Origin: Parabacteroides distasonis
Lineage (GTDB): Bacteria > Bacteroidota > Bacteroidia > Bacteroidales > Tannerellaceae
Reading direction: 5' to 3'
Length of the DNA: 64,000 bases
Assembly (NCBI RefSeq): GCF_004793765.1
Contig: NZ_SRYM01000019.1
Coordinates: 1-64,000 of the forward strand
The notes beneath the pieces were generated by a model, which worked only from the letters and a program-made list of their open reading frames with translations, was not told where the DNA came from and searched no databases. Made by a program: the position numbers and the translations under genes. Below are positions 7,436 through 16,572 of this stretch, piece by piece (within the stretch, counting starts at the first letter, position 1; each line of letters begins with the position of its first letter).

Positions 7436-9379
7436 TTACTTCTTGTAGTTACGTGTTTGAGGAACAACGAACTCATAGTTCAAATCCTCTTTCAACATGA
7501 CAGGATCTTTGTCCTCGCCTTGGTACTCCCAGCAAGATACGTACATGAACTTATCGTCATGACGCAAGGCCTCACCTTCTTCTGTCTGGTGCTCCGTACG
7601 GAAGTGGCCACCACAAGACTCAGCGCGGTCCAAAGCATCGTGTGCCATCAATGTACCGATCTCGATAAAGTCGGCTACACGTAATGCTTTCTCTAACTCG
7701 GTATTCAAGTTGTCTGCGTTGCCTGGGATGAATACGTTGCTCCAGAATTCTTTCTTCAAGTCTTTCAGCATCTGGATAGCTTCTTGCAAACCTTTTGCGT
7801 CGCGTGCCATACCGATATGTTCCCACATGATATGACCTAGTTTGCGGTGGATAGTGTCTACGGTTTCTTTACCTTTGACGTTCATCAATTTTTGGATACG
7901 GTCCTTGATGGCCTTTTCTGCCTCGACGAACTCCGGCAGATCCGTGCTGAAGCGAGGAACTTGGATTTGGTCGGACAAATAGTTCTGGATCGTGTATGGT
8001 AATACGAAATAACCATCGGCCAATCCCTGCATCAAAGCGGAAGCACCTAAACGGTTCGCTCCGTGATCGGAGAAGTTTGCCTCACCGATAGCGAACAGGC
8101 CCGGAATGGAGGTCATCAACTCATAGTCAACCCACAATCCACCCATTGAGTAGTGCAATGCCGGATAGATCATCATCGGAGTCTCGTATGGATTATCGTT
8201 CGTGATCTCTTCGTACATATCGAACAAGTTACCGTATTTCTGCTTAACGACTTCTTTACCTAAACGATTGATCGCGTCGGAGAAATCCAAGAATACGGCC
8301 AAGCCCGTGCTGTTCACGCCGAAGCCTGCGTCGCAACGTTCTTTAGCGGCACGAGAAGCCACGTCACGAGGAACCAAGTTTCCGAATGCCGGATAACGAC
8401 GCTCCAAATAATAATCACGGTCTGCCTCGGGAATATCTTTACCTTTCTTCGTTCCGGCCTGTAGAGCTTTAGCGTCTTCCAGTTTCTTAGGAACCCAGAT
8501 ACGGCCGTCGTTACGCAAGGATTCGGACATCAAAGTCAATTTAGATTGGAAGTCACCTTTCACCGGTACGCAAGTCGGGTGGATCTGAACCATACAAGGA
8601 TTAGCGAAGTAAGCGCCTTTCTTGTAGCATTGCCATGCGGCAGAACCGTTAGATGCCATAGCGTTGGTAGACAAGAAGAACGTATTAACGTAACCTCCCG
8701 TAGCCACGACTACAGCGTGAGCGGCATAACGCTCGATCTTACCTGTAATCAAATTTCGGGCGATGATACCACGAGCACGACCGTCTACCTTAACTACATC
8801 CAACATCTCATGACGGGTGTACATCTTAACCTTACCCAAACCGATCTGACGGCTCAACGCTGAATAAGCGCCTAACAAAAGCTGCTGACCCGTCTGGCCA
8901 CGGGCGTAGAACGTACGCGATACCTGAGCGCCACCGAATGAACGGTTATCCAACAAACCACCATATTCGCGAGCGAAAGGAACGCCTTGAGCCACGCACT
9001 GGTCGATGATTGAGTTAGAAACCTCAGCCAAACGATAAACGTTAGCCTCACGAGCACGGTAGTCACCTCCTTTGATCGTATCGTAGAACAAACGGTAAAC
9101 AGAGTCACCATCATTCTGGTAGTTCTTAGCGGCGTTGATACCACCTTGAGCGGCGATAGAGTGCGCACGGCGGGGAGAATCTTGGATACAGAAGTTCAAC
9201 ACGTTGAATCCCATCTCTGCCAAAGACGCTGCAGCGGAAGCTCCAGCCAAACCTGTACCGACTACGATAACATCCAAACGACGCTTGTTAGCGGGGTTCA
9301 CCAATTTCTGGTGATTTTTATAATTAGTCCACTTCTCAGCCAATGGGCCTTGAGGTATTTTAGAATTTATTTCAGACAT
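7436..9379 (-). CDS. sdhA: fumarate reductase/succinate dehydrogenase flavoprotein subunit
   Basis: The 647-residue catalytic subunit interconverts fumarate and succinate on a covalently bound [13 protein letters not shown] at residues 41-50 is the dinucleotide-binding loop. HSIAAQGG at 72-79 contains the histidine that usually links FAD. HPTC near residue 270 and [17 protein letters not shown] near residue 325 hold active-site residues, and [13 protein letters not shown] is the C-terminal FAD contact. Length and lack of a signal peptide fit the cytoplasmic subunit of the non-classical (cytochrome b558) family. It lies between sdhC (48 bp) and sdhB (30 bp). Confidence 0.96.
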   Translation of the reverse strand: MSEINSKIPQGPLAEKWTNYKNHQKLVNPANKRRLDVIVVGTGLAGASAAASLAEMGFNVLNFCIQDSPRRAHSIAAQGGINAAKNYQNDGDSVYRLFYDTIKGGDYRAREANVYRLAEVSNSIIDQCVAQGVPFAREYGGLLDNRSFGGAQVSRTFYARGQTGQQLLLGAYSALSRQIGLGKVKMYTRHEMLDVVKVDGRARGIIARNLITGKIERYAAHAVVVATGGYVNTFFLSTNAMASNGSAAWQCYKKGAYFANPCMVQIHPTCVPVKGDFQSKLTLMSESLRNDGRIWVPKKLEDAKALQAGTKKGKDIPEADRDYYLERRYPAFGNLVPRDVASRAAKERCDAGFGVNSTGLAVFLDFSDAINRLGKEVVKQKYGNLFDMYEEITNDNPYETPMMIYPALHYSMGGLWVDYELMTSIPGLFAIGEANFSDHGANRLGASALMQGLADGYFVLPYTIQNYLSDQIQVPRFSTDLPEFVEAEKAIKDRIQKLMNVKGKETVDTIHRKLGHIMWEHIGMARDAKGLQEAIQMLKDLKKEFWSNVFIPGNADNLNTELEKALRVADFIEIGTLMAHDALDRAESCGGHFRTEHQTEEGEALRHDDKFMYVSCWEYQGEDKDPVMLKEDLNYEFVVPQTRNYKK

Positions 9380-9427
9380 AATGATTTAATTTCAAAAGTT
9401 CTTAATTATAAAACCTGTAGCTTGCAA

Positions 9428-10120
9428 TTAAGCACCTACTCCGTTTAGGAAGAAGATGATAGTAATGATCGCGAAAAGTCCGCAAATAACCGTAGCTACG
9501 ATCTTAGAGATACATTCCCAACGGTTCATCCAGACCGTGTTATTCCAACCGATCGTTTGGATAGCGCTCCAGAATCCGTGAGTCAAGTGGAACCACAAAG
9601 CCACGTACCAGATCAAATAAAGAACAGTGATCACGGCATTACCTTGGAAGTAAAAGTTGATAAAAGCGGCTCCGTCTTGTGGAGATACCATATTTGGGCC
9701 CAATGCTACTTCGTGATGGCCGATCAACTCGGCGAACATCATCTTATACCAGAACTGGCTGAAATGCAACAGCATGAACAGGATAACGATCAAACCCAAA
9801 ACGAACATGTTCTGAGATGCCCATTCCACGCCTTTCGGACGAGCGTTGATAGCGTAACGGTCGTTACCACGTGCCTTACGGTTTTGCAAGGTAAGAATGA
9901 TAGCGTACACGAAGTGGATCACAACACCTGCGGCCAATACGAGAGTAGCTGCGACAGCGTACCAATTAGAGCCCAACAGCGAACAAACCATGTTATAAGC
10001 CTCTCCGGAGAAAACGGCCGCCACGTTCATCGACAGGTGGAACAATAAGAACAGAACAAGAAAGAGGCCTGATATACTCATTATCAGCTTCTTCCCGATA
10101 GAAGAATTAAGTAACCACAT
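9428..10120 (-). CDS. sdhC: fumarate reductase/succinate dehydrogenase cytochrome b subunit
   Basis: This 230-residue membrane protein anchors the complex and exchanges electrons with menaquinone. Five hydrophobic segments can be seen, at about residues 8-30, 50-78, 100-122, 155-178 and 202-225. Histidines that could bind two hemes sit in or near them (LFHLSMN, VIHFVYA, LHFSQFW, HLTHGFW). The single-chain five-helix form is typical of the Bacteroides and epsilonproteobacterial type. It is the first gene of the operon. Confidence 0.93.
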   Translation of the reverse strand: MWLLNSSIGKKLIMSISGLFLVLFLLFHLSMNVAAVFSGEAYNMVCSLLGSNWYAVAATLVLAAGVVIHFVYAIILTLQNRKARGNDRYAINARPKGVEWASQNMFVLGLIVILFMLLHFSQFWYKMMFAELIGHHEVALGPNMVSPQDGAAFINFYFQGNAVITVLYLIWYVALWFHLTHGFWSAIQTIGWNNTVWMNRWECISKIVATVICGLFAIITIIFFLNGVGA

Positions 10121-10185
10121 AAGATAATAATTTAAGTTATTTAATTGTATTTAGAAATTTCTACTTAAACTATGTAATTATCACG

Positions 10186-10217
10186 CAAAGGTATGCTAAA
10201 TCCATATATCGCGCAAA
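10186..10217 (-). promoter_or_regulatory. promoter of the sdhCAB operon
   Basis: On the minus strand TTTG (10214-10217), a 20-bp spacer and TACCTTTG (10186-10193) match the Bacteroidetes consensus. The leader to the sdhC ATG is about 60 nt. Confidence 0.8.
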
Positions 10218-10242
10218 CGATTAAAGAAATATTTCTGCATTA

Positions 10243-10476
10243 ATGGGAGAGGTCAGAGCATGTGCTCCGATACATGAAATAATGCGGAAGGATTCGAATG
10301 GGTCATGGCATTTTTACATAGGGATCAAGTTCACAATCTTATTGTTTGCGATCGCAATCTTGGTTCTTGTGCTTTTTTCATATAGGAGCGACAAGTATGG
10401 CAACCTGTTCGGGCAGGTAGAGAAATTGATTCCGCATCATCCGGGCAGTGCTTTCTATGCATTTGATGACTGTTAG
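10243..10476 (+). CDS. possible small membrane protein
   Basis: A 77-codon ORF fills part of the gap between the sdhC promoter and the TonB lipoprotein gene. It has one clear membrane segment (KFTILLFAIAILVLVLFSY, about residues 29-47) followed by a basic stretch and a GNLFGQVEKLIPHHPG tail. The more likely start may be the Met at residue 14. I do not recognise the family. No promoter is obvious and it may be chance; the hydrophobic core is the only support. Confidence 0.3.
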   Translation: MGEVRACAPIHEIMRKDSNGSWHFYIGIKFTILLFAIAILVLVLFSYRSDKYGNLFGQVEKLIPHHPGSAFYAFDDC

Positions 10477-10493
10477 CGTTAATTAACATATTG

Positions 10494-10526
10494 TTTATAT
10501 TCGTATTACGAATATTTCGTATGTTT
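10494..10526 (+). promoter_or_regulatory. promoter with BlaI-type operator, upstream of TonB lipoprotein
   Basis: The palindrome TACGA-ATATT-TCGTA (10506-10520) runs into a -10-like box TATGTTTG (10519-10526), sharing its final TA. A protein bound there would block RNA polymerase. The same arrangement with one base changed precedes the BlaI-type gene at 11204. Confidence 0.65.
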
Positions 10527-10597
10527 GCGAAGCCGACGTAATTAAGGTTGGTAAGCGTGTGTAATAACGGTATAAATAACTTTAAAACTGATTGAAA

Positions 10598-11089
10598 ATG
10601 AGAAATGCGATTATGAACACAATGATCATCCTGTTCGCTTTGGCGATGTGCGTAGGATGCGGACAGTCTTCGGAACAAAAAGAAAAAAGTGTGCCGACAG
10701 ATGTAACAAAGGCAGAAAAACAAGAACAAGTACAGGTGGAAGCGGAGGACGAAGATACGCTGGAAAATGGAGAGCAGGTATTTAGGGTGGTAGAAGTGAT
10801 GCCGAAGTTTCCCGGCGGTGATGCGGAGCTTTTGAAATTTATAGCCAAGAATGTAAAGTATCCACAAGAAAGCCAAAACAAAGGAGAGCAAGGCCGTGTG
10901 ATTTGTTCGTTTGTGGTAACGAAGGATGGAACACTTACGAATTACAAGGTCATTAGAGGAATCTCCCCGGCATTAGACCAAGAGGCGGTTCGAGTTTTGC
11001 AAATGATGCCTCGTTGGACACCGGGCACGCAAAGAGGCGAGCCGGTAGCCGTGAAATATACGGTGCCGATCACATTTAAGTTGCAATAA
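10598..11089 (+). CDS. TonB C-terminal domain lipoprotein
   Basis: From the ATG at 10598 the protein has 163 residues: a lipoprotein-type signal ending near ALAMCVGCGQ, a charged Lys/Glu/Gln linker (residues 25-55), and a TonB C-terminal domain (YPQESQNKGEQGRVICSFVV, then RVLQMMPRWTPG, ending VPITFKL). TonB proteins pass proton-motive energy to outer-membrane transporters, but this one lacks the usual N-terminal membrane helix and is probably lipid-anchored, so a sensing or partner role is more likely. The domain is about 70 percent similar by eye to the two TonB domains of the M56 protein at 11584. A TTG six bases upstream is possible but less likely as the start. Confidence 0.8.
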   Translation: MRNAIMNTMIILFALAMCVGCGQSSEQKEKSVPTDVTKAEKQEQVQVEAEDEDTLENGEQVFRVVEVMPKFPGGDAELLKFIAKNVKYPQESQNKGEQGRVICSFVVTKDGTLTNYKVIRGISPALDQEAVRVLQMMPRWTPGTQRGEPVAVKYTVPITFKLQ

Positions 11090-11152
11090 TTCACGATTGC
11101 AGGTCTTGTGATTCTTATTTAATGTTAATTAACGTGCCTTCCGCATGCCGTT

Positions 11153-11173
11153 TACGACTATTTCGTAGCTTTG
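11153..11173 (+). promoter_or_regulatory. promoter with BlaI-type operator, upstream of the repressor
   Basis: TACGA-CTATT-TCGTA (11153-11167) overlaps the -10-like box TAGCTTTG (11166-11173), 30 bp before the ATG of the BlaI-type gene. It differs from the operator at 10506 by one base in the centre. Confidence 0.7.
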
Positions 11174-11203
11174 TGGATATACATTAATAAAAGGATAAGA
11201 TTT

Positions 11204-11566
11204 ATGGAGAAGCTAACGATGCAGGAAGAAGAGGCGATGCGCTGGATTTGGCGGATCGGTCCTTGTTTTGTGAAAGATGTGCTGGCCAAATACGAGGATC
11301 CGAAACCTCCTTATACGACGCTCGCTTCCGTAATCAAGAATCTAGAACGAAAGAAATACGTGAAGGCGAAACGTTATGGAAATACGTATGAATACCGTCC
11401 TTTGATAGAGGAAACGGAATATAAACGTACGTTCCTTGGCGGCGTGGTAACGAATTATTTCGCTAACTCGTATAAAGAAATGGTTTCTTTCTTTGCGAAA
11501 GATCAGAAAATCTCTACGGATGATCTAAAGGATATCATCGATTTGATTGAGAAAGGAAAAGAATAA
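11204..11566 (+). CDS. BlaI/MecI/CopY family transcriptional repressor
   Basis: From the ATG at 11204 the product has 120 residues. The earlier in-frame TTG lies inside the promoter, so it is not the start. Residues 1-75 form the winged helix: EEEAMRWIWRIGPCFVKDVL, then PPYTTLASVIKNLERKKYVKAKR with the recognition helix, then YEYRPLI. The C-terminal half would dimerise. The family represses genes until a paired membrane peptidase triggers cleavage of the repressor. The paired M56 gene follows after 17 bp. The palindrome over its own promoter argues for autoregulation. Confidence 0.92.
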   Translation: MEKLTMQEEEAMRWIWRIGPCFVKDVLAKYEDPKPPYTTLASVIKNLERKKYVKAKRYGNTYEYRPLIEETEYKRTFLGGVVTNYFANSYKEMVSFFAKDQKISTDDLKDIIDLIEKGKE

Positions 11567-11583
11567 CCTAAATCCCACATACC

Positions 11584-13209
11584 ATGACACCGGAATTTGC
11601 CTACTTATTGAAGGTAAATGTAGCCTTTGTACTCTTTTACGCCTTCTACCGGTTGTTCTTCTATAAGGACACGTTCTTCAAGCTACGTCGTGCGATATTG
11701 CTGGCGTTCTTTGGCTTGGCTCTGTTTTATCCTTTGCTGAACATCCAAGATTGGGTAAGGCAACAAGAGCCTATAGCAGATGTGATTTATATGTATTCCG
11801 CTATGTTGCCTGAGGCGACGGCGAAAGCGGATGCCGCGGCGTCCATGGATTGGTATGGATGGCTGCTGGGATCTTTGGGATTTATTTATTGGGGGATCGT
11901 AGCACTCTTATGCGGACGTTTTCTCGTGCAATTAAGCAGTATCTTATGGTTGGCTCATACCTGTGAGCGTATTATTATTCATGAAACTCCGGTTTATGTG
12001 TTGCGGAAGGCCGCCGGACCATTCTCCTTTTTCCGTATGGTCTTCTTACACCCGGAGAGTCATTCGGATAAGGAAACGGATGAGATATTGACACATGAAT
12101 GTACGCATGTATCTCAATGGCACTCGATTGACGTGATCTTGAGCGAGATGATGTGTATGGCTTGCTGGTTTAATCCTTTTGTATGGTTATTGAAGCGTGA
12201 GGTTAGGCATAATCTGGAGTATCTGGCGGATAACACGGTGATCCAGTCCGGTTATGATAGTAAGAGCTATCAATACCATTTATTGGGATTGGCCCACCAT
12301 CAGTCTGTTACTACCTTGTATAATAGTTTCAATGTTCTGCATCTGAAGAACCGGATTATGATGATGAATAAGAAGCGAAGCCCGGGTATCGTACGTACGA
12401 AGTACCTGATATTTGTTCCATTGGTAGGAATCTTGATGCTGTTAAGTAATATCGAGGCGGTAGCCCGTTTGACGGTCCGTCTGGCAAATGAGGCTACGGT
12501 CTCGAACGCTATGGTGACGGCTACGGACGTTTCTTCCAAATCCCGTGAGATGGACGAGCAAGTATTTACCGTGGTAGAGAAGATGCCTAGTTTCCTGGGT
12601 GGGGATGCGGAGTTGCTGAAATACATAGCCACGAATATAAAGTATCCGAAAGAGAGTCAGGATAACGGGGAGCAAGGGCGTGTAATCTGCTCGTTTATTG
12701 TTGGGCGTGATGGTTCCGTCAATAATCCGGAGGTGCTTCGAGGAGTGACTCCTTTATTGAATGAGGAGGCCGTAAGGGTAATCAACACTATGCCTCGCTG
12801 GAATCCGGGAATGCAACGTGGAAAGGCGGTCGCCGTGAAATATACGGTCCCGATTACGTTCCGTTTGAAAAGTCCGGTAGTAGAAACGAAGGAAGAGACT
12901 TTGACGGTAGTGGACGTGATGCCGCAATATCCCGGAGGGGATCATGAATTATTAAAGTTTATCGCTCAAAGCATAAAGTATCCGACGGATGCGCAGGAAG
13001 CGGGAGTGCAAGGTCGTGTGATCTGTTCGTTTGTGGTAGATAAGAAAGGAAATATCGTGGAACCTAAAATCATACGGGGGATAGATCCCTCCTTGGATGC
13101 GGAAGCTTTGAGAGTCATCGGAATGATGCCCCGGTGGACTCCCGGTCGTCAGGACGGAAAGGCGGTCCGCGTCTTATATACGGTGCCTATTACTTTCCGG
13201 TTACAGTGA
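11584..13209 (+). CDS. BlaR1/MecR1-like M56 peptidase with two C-terminal TonB domains
   Basis: The 541-residue protein has an N-terminal membrane part (helices at about residues 9-25, 37-52, 92-112), a cytoplasmic zinc-peptidase loop with HECTH at 171-175 and NLEYLAD near 210-216, and a further helix near 283-295. Then come two TonB C-terminal domains in tandem, at about 325-431 and 436-541. In BlaR1 and MecR1 the outer domain binds beta-lactam; here that place is taken by TonB domains. The gene follows the repressor by 17 bp, so the pair should form a membrane sensor and its regulator. The ligand is unknown. Confidence 0.88.
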   Translation: MTPEFAYLLKVNVAFVLFYAFYRLFFYKDTFFKLRRAILLAFFGLALFYPLLNIQDWVRQQEPIADVIYMYSAMLPEATAKADAAASMDWYGWLLGSLGFIYWGIVALLCGRFLVQLSSILWLAHTCERIIIHETPVYVLRKAAGPFSFFRMVFLHPESHSDKETDEILTHECTHVSQWHSIDVILSEMMCMACWFNPFVWLLKREVRHNLEYLADNTVIQSGYDSKSYQYHLLGLAHHQSVTTLYNSFNVLHLKNRIMMMNKKRSPGIVRTKYLIFVPLVGILMLLSNIEAVARLTVRLANEATVSNAMVTATDVSSKSREMDEQVFTVVEKMPSFLGGDAELLKYIATNIKYPKESQDNGEQGRVICSFIVGRDGSVNNPEVLRGVTPLLNEEAVRVINTMPRWNPGMQRGKAVAVKYTVPITFRLKSPVVETKEETLTVVDVMPQYPGGDHELLKFIAQSIKYPTDAQEAGVQGRVICSFVVDKKGNIVEPKIIRGIDPSLDAEALRVIGMMPRWTPGRQDGKAVRVLYTVPITFRLQ

Positions 13210-13265
13210 AATAAGAATAGAGGCTATGTTAGTCGCTTAATCAGTAATCTTAAAAATATACAGAT

Positions 13266-15128
13266 ATGAATGCGAAATGTAATTTAGTTACAGTTCTGTT
13301 ACTTTGTTGCCTTATTTTTCCCGGGAATGCTCAAGAGTTTAATTGGCAAGACTTGGTGAACCGTAAGCAATATGCGGCTGTGATCGCCCGTGCCGATAGC
13401 CTTACCCCGGCTGATTCTTCCGATTATGAGGTGATGAATGCTATCGGGCAAGCCTACGAGGGGATGCTTCGTTACCGGCAAGCCTACGACTATTATCGTC
13501 TTTGCCTCTCCATGGACACGACTAATCTGGATATTTTAAATACGTTGGCCCGAACGGCTACGAACTTGGGCAAGGCGAAAGACGCTGAGCGGTATTTCCA
13601 CAAGGTATTAGCGGCCGATAGCCTAAACTTCTATGCTAATTATCAATTGGCCCGGTTGTATTTCCAGTTGGGCGAATATGAGAGGGCGGTTGATACGTAT
13701 GAGAAACTACAAGCCCGGAATGAGGACAATACGGCCTTATACCGGGCGATCGGCGATTGTTATTCCCGGCTGGAGCAATACCCGTCCGCGACGATCGCCT
13801 ATTTTCAAGCGTATAACTTGAACCGGGAGAATGCGGGACTGGCGGGTGCTTTGGTAAATACATTATATCGTATGGGTGTCGGTAGTCCGGACTATATATT
13901 AGAAGGGGTAGCGATTTGCGATACCGCCTTGATCTACAATCCGGGGAATCGCCAGTTATTACGCAGTAAAGCTTTGGGCTTGTATATGGCAAAACAATTC
14001 GCTCAGGCTGATTCCATTTACTCTGGTTTGTTGGCTGATGGTGATTCCACCTACCTTACCTTGAAATATGGGGGAGCCTCGAAGTATTATGCCGGTCTGT
14101 ATATGCCCTCGGTAGATATCTTGGATATGGCATATGAGCAGGATACGACCTCGGTCGAGGTATGCCTCTTATTGGGTTCCGCCTTGGGTAAGACGTATGA
14201 CCGGAAGCGGGCTTACGACTTATTTGACCGGGCGGAAAAGGGATTGGAACCCAATCGTTTCTTGGTAAATCAGTTATTGGCCTTCCGTGCGGAGACTTAC
14301 CAAAAGGATGGGAGATACAAGGAAGCGTCCCGTCTCTACTATGAGGCATGGAAGAAGAATCCGGAACGACTGGATTTCCTGGCGGCGATCTCGCATATGT
14401 ATAGTGAGATTGACGTGTCTAAATTCCAGAGCGAGGAGGATCGCCAGCGAGGGCTTTTTATCTTGGTACTTTATATGAATGAGAGCTTAAAGAAAAAAGC
14501 GGACGAGAGGACGATGGTGTTTAGCCGGGCGCTTCTGCAATCCTTCTATGAGGATATGTTTTTCCGTAATGTGGCGGAGGAGACTATGATAGACCCGGAT
14601 GGGAAAAAGAGCAAGATCTCTATCGTGGATTTGCGTAACCTGATCAATCAATTGCCGGAGGAATCGGAGATGGTCATGGAGATTCGTGCCATGAGCGCCA
14701 GAAGCTCGGGTAAGATAGAGGAGGCGGCCCGTCTGCTTTATCGAGCGTGGAAGGTGAAGGGTACTCGTGTAGAATTGCTTCGTGAGATCGCGAACCTATA
14801 TAGCCATCCGGATATCTCCGGATTCAAGAATGCGGAGGAGCTACAGAGAGGTGTATTCGCTCAAGTGACTTACGCAAAGGAACTGTTGAAAAACGAGTCG
14901 GATCTGAGTAACCTGACTTTTACCCGGCCTTTCTTGGAGTCATTAAATTCGGATATGTCCAAACGGGGTATCACGGAGCAAACCATGCTGGCTCCAGATA
15001 ACCGGAAAAGCCAGCTTTCTATAGATGAACTCCAATCTCTGATCCAACAATTGCCAGAGACATCCGATGAGGTAAAAGAGATGATACGGATGATGAACAA
15101 AGAGAAAGCGCTAAAGAGCAAGAAATGA
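13266..15128 (+). CDS. exported TPR-repeat protein
   Basis: The 620-residue protein has a signal peptide (cleavage near FPGNAQEF, residue 23), then TPR units over about residues 30-350 such as GQAYEGMLRYRQAYDYYRLC and YQLARLYFQLGEYERAVDTY. The C-terminal 240 residues consist of two similar blocks, each with a Y(S)xxDISxFxxxEExQRGxF motif, a TxxFxRxFLxS helix, and (S)Q/K-(L/I)SI-(D/V)-xL-xxLIxQLPE. It starts 57 bp after the M56 gene and is probably cotranscribed. A scaffold role in the periplasm or outer membrane is inferred from the fold; the function is not known. Confidence 0.8.
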   Translation: MNAKCNLVTVLLLCCLIFPGNAQEFNWQDLVNRKQYAAVIARADSLTPADSSDYEVMNAIGQAYEGMLRYRQAYDYYRLCLSMDTTNLDILNTLARTATNLGKAKDAERYFHKVLAADSLNFYANYQLARLYFQLGEYERAVDTYEKLQARNEDNTALYRAIGDCYSRLEQYPSATIAYFQAYNLNRENAGLAGALVNTLYRMGVGSPDYILEGVAICDTALIYNPGNRQLLRSKALGLYMAKQFAQADSIYSGLLADGDSTYLTLKYGGASKYYAGLYMPSVDILDMAYEQDTTSVEVCLLLGSALGKTYDRKRAYDLFDRAEKGLEPNRFLVNQLLAFRAETYQKDGRYKEASRLYYEAWKKNPERLDFLAAISHMYSEIDVSKFQSEEDRQRGLFILVLYMNESLKKKADERTMVFSRALLQSFYEDMFFRNVAEETMIDPDGKKSKISIVDLRNLINQLPEESEMVMEIRAMSARSSGKIEEAARLLYRAWKVKGTRVELLREIANLYSHPDISGFKNAEELQRGVFAQVTYAKELLKNESDLSNLTFTRPFLESLNSDMSKRGITEQTMLAPDNRKSQLSIDELQSLIQQLPETSDEVKEMIRMMNKEKALKSKK

Positions 15129-15153
15129 CATCGAACGAAAGACTTTAAACATT

Positions 15154-16317
15154 ATGAAAATGAGAAAGTTAACTACGAACGCAGTGGCTATGCTGCTCGC
15201 TTTAGTCGGATGTATGGGATGTGGCAATCGGTCCGCTTCCTCTGTCGATAACCTTATAAGGGTTGATGTCATGGCCGATTATCCGGAAAAGGAACTGATA
15301 CTTCAAGACCTCATGGACGTGGAATACATCGCGTTGGAAACCACGGATGATTTTATAACTAAAGGTGCCGTGAAAGCGATCGGAAAGGATATCATGCTGG
15401 TGACGAATCGGGGCAGTGATGGGGATATTCTTGTTTTCGATAGAAACGGAAAGGGACTAAGGAAGATAAACCGTTTAGGGCAAAGCGGTGAGGAATACAC
15501 GCAGCTTACAGGGCTTGTCTTGGATGAGGATAACGATGAGATATTCGTCAAGGATAATCCAGCGAGAAAAATAGGTGTCTATGACTTATTAGGAAACTAT
15601 AAAAGGAGTTTTAAGTTCACGGATACCAGTTATTATAATTATATATTTAATTATGATCGTGATCATTTGATTTGCTATAAGAGTTATCCATCGGAAAAAG
15701 GCAAGCGGGAGTGTCATTTGATTATTTCCAAACAAGATGGCCGTATCATTCATGAGATCCAAATTCCCTCTAAGGGGACTGAGACTCCGGTTGTAACAGA
15801 AGGGGAGTTTATCATTACGCCGGAATTTTATCTTACGTTCCCGGATCGGGATAAATGGATACTTGTCAATACATCGTCTGATACCATATTCCATTACTTG
15901 CCGGATGGTAATCTGAGTCCTTTTATCGTAAGAAGCCCTTCCATATCCTCCATGGATACGAAAGTCTTTCTTTTTCCAACCGTCATCACCGATCGCTACT
16001 GTTTTATGAGAACCATGAGAAAAGAGGTTGACTTTACGACGTTTAAAGGTTTCCTTGGTGAAGATCTGGTGTATGATAAACAAGAAAATGCCTTATTCAG
16101 CTATATTCTATACAATGATGATTTCATCAATAAGGAAGAAGTCTCTCTAACATCAGAGCCAAGAAACCCCGAAATAGCTATCTGCCAAACTCTAGATGCC
16201 CCGGACTTAGTTGAGGCTTACGAGAAAGGCCAGCTAAAAGGAAAGTTGAAGGAGATCGCCGCAAACTTGGATGAAGAGTCGAATCCTGTGGTCATGCTGC
16301 TGAAAAAGAAAAAGTAA
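15154..16317 (+). CDS. 6-bladed beta-propeller lipoprotein
   Basis: The 387-residue protein has a lipoprotein signal (LLALVGCMGC, residues 15-24) and a repetitive beta pattern. The opening DLMDVEYIALETTDDFITKG, the LVFDRNGKGLRKINRLGQSGEEYTQL stretch and EIFVKDN are typical of the large Bacteroidales family annotated as 6-bladed beta-propeller proteins. It is 26 bp after the TPR gene and ends the cluster that began with the BlaI-type regulator. Its ligand and role are unknown. Confidence 0.8.
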   Translation: MKMRKLTTNAVAMLLALVGCMGCGNRSASSVDNLIRVDVMADYPEKELILQDLMDVEYIALETTDDFITKGAVKAIGKDIMLVTNRGSDGDILVFDRNGKGLRKINRLGQSGEEYTQLTGLVLDEDNDEIFVKDNPARKIGVYDLLGNYKRSFKFTDTSYYNYIFNYDRDHLICYKSYPSEKGKRECHLIISKQDGRIIHEIQIPSKGTETPVVTEGEFIITPEFYLTFPDRDKWILVNTSSDTIFHYLPDGNLSPFIVRSPSISSMDTKVFLFPTVITDRYCFMRTMRKEVDFTTFKGFLGEDLVYDKQENALFSYILYNDDFINKEEVSLTSEPRNPEIAICQTLDAPDLVEAYEKGQLKGKLKEIAANLDEESNPVVMLLKKKK

Positions 16318-16572
16318 TATATTGCTCCGGCTGCTACCTTGCTGGAAAAAAGTAAGTTGATGGCTATATTATTTTTTGATAAACACGTACATACTTGATT
16401 CATAATACGTAAATCGATTTTAGCGAGAAATGCCTATTAATTTTAGGGAGGCCGTATCAAATACTATCGATTGCCCACTTATGTTCCGGAAATAAAATGT
16501 TCCTCTCTTGTTGAAATAGTTCTCCGATAACCTATACATTCCATAGCGAATAAGTATTTATTCTTAAATCAG

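Noticed and set aside
9557-10048. 163-codon plus-strand ORF in sdhC
   Set aside because: It is antisense to a clear membrane protein gene; no motif.
10331-10891. 186-codon minus-strand ORF over the TonB lipoprotein
   Set aside because: It covers a promoter and a well-supported gene on the other strand and reads as low-quality His/Arg-rich sequence.
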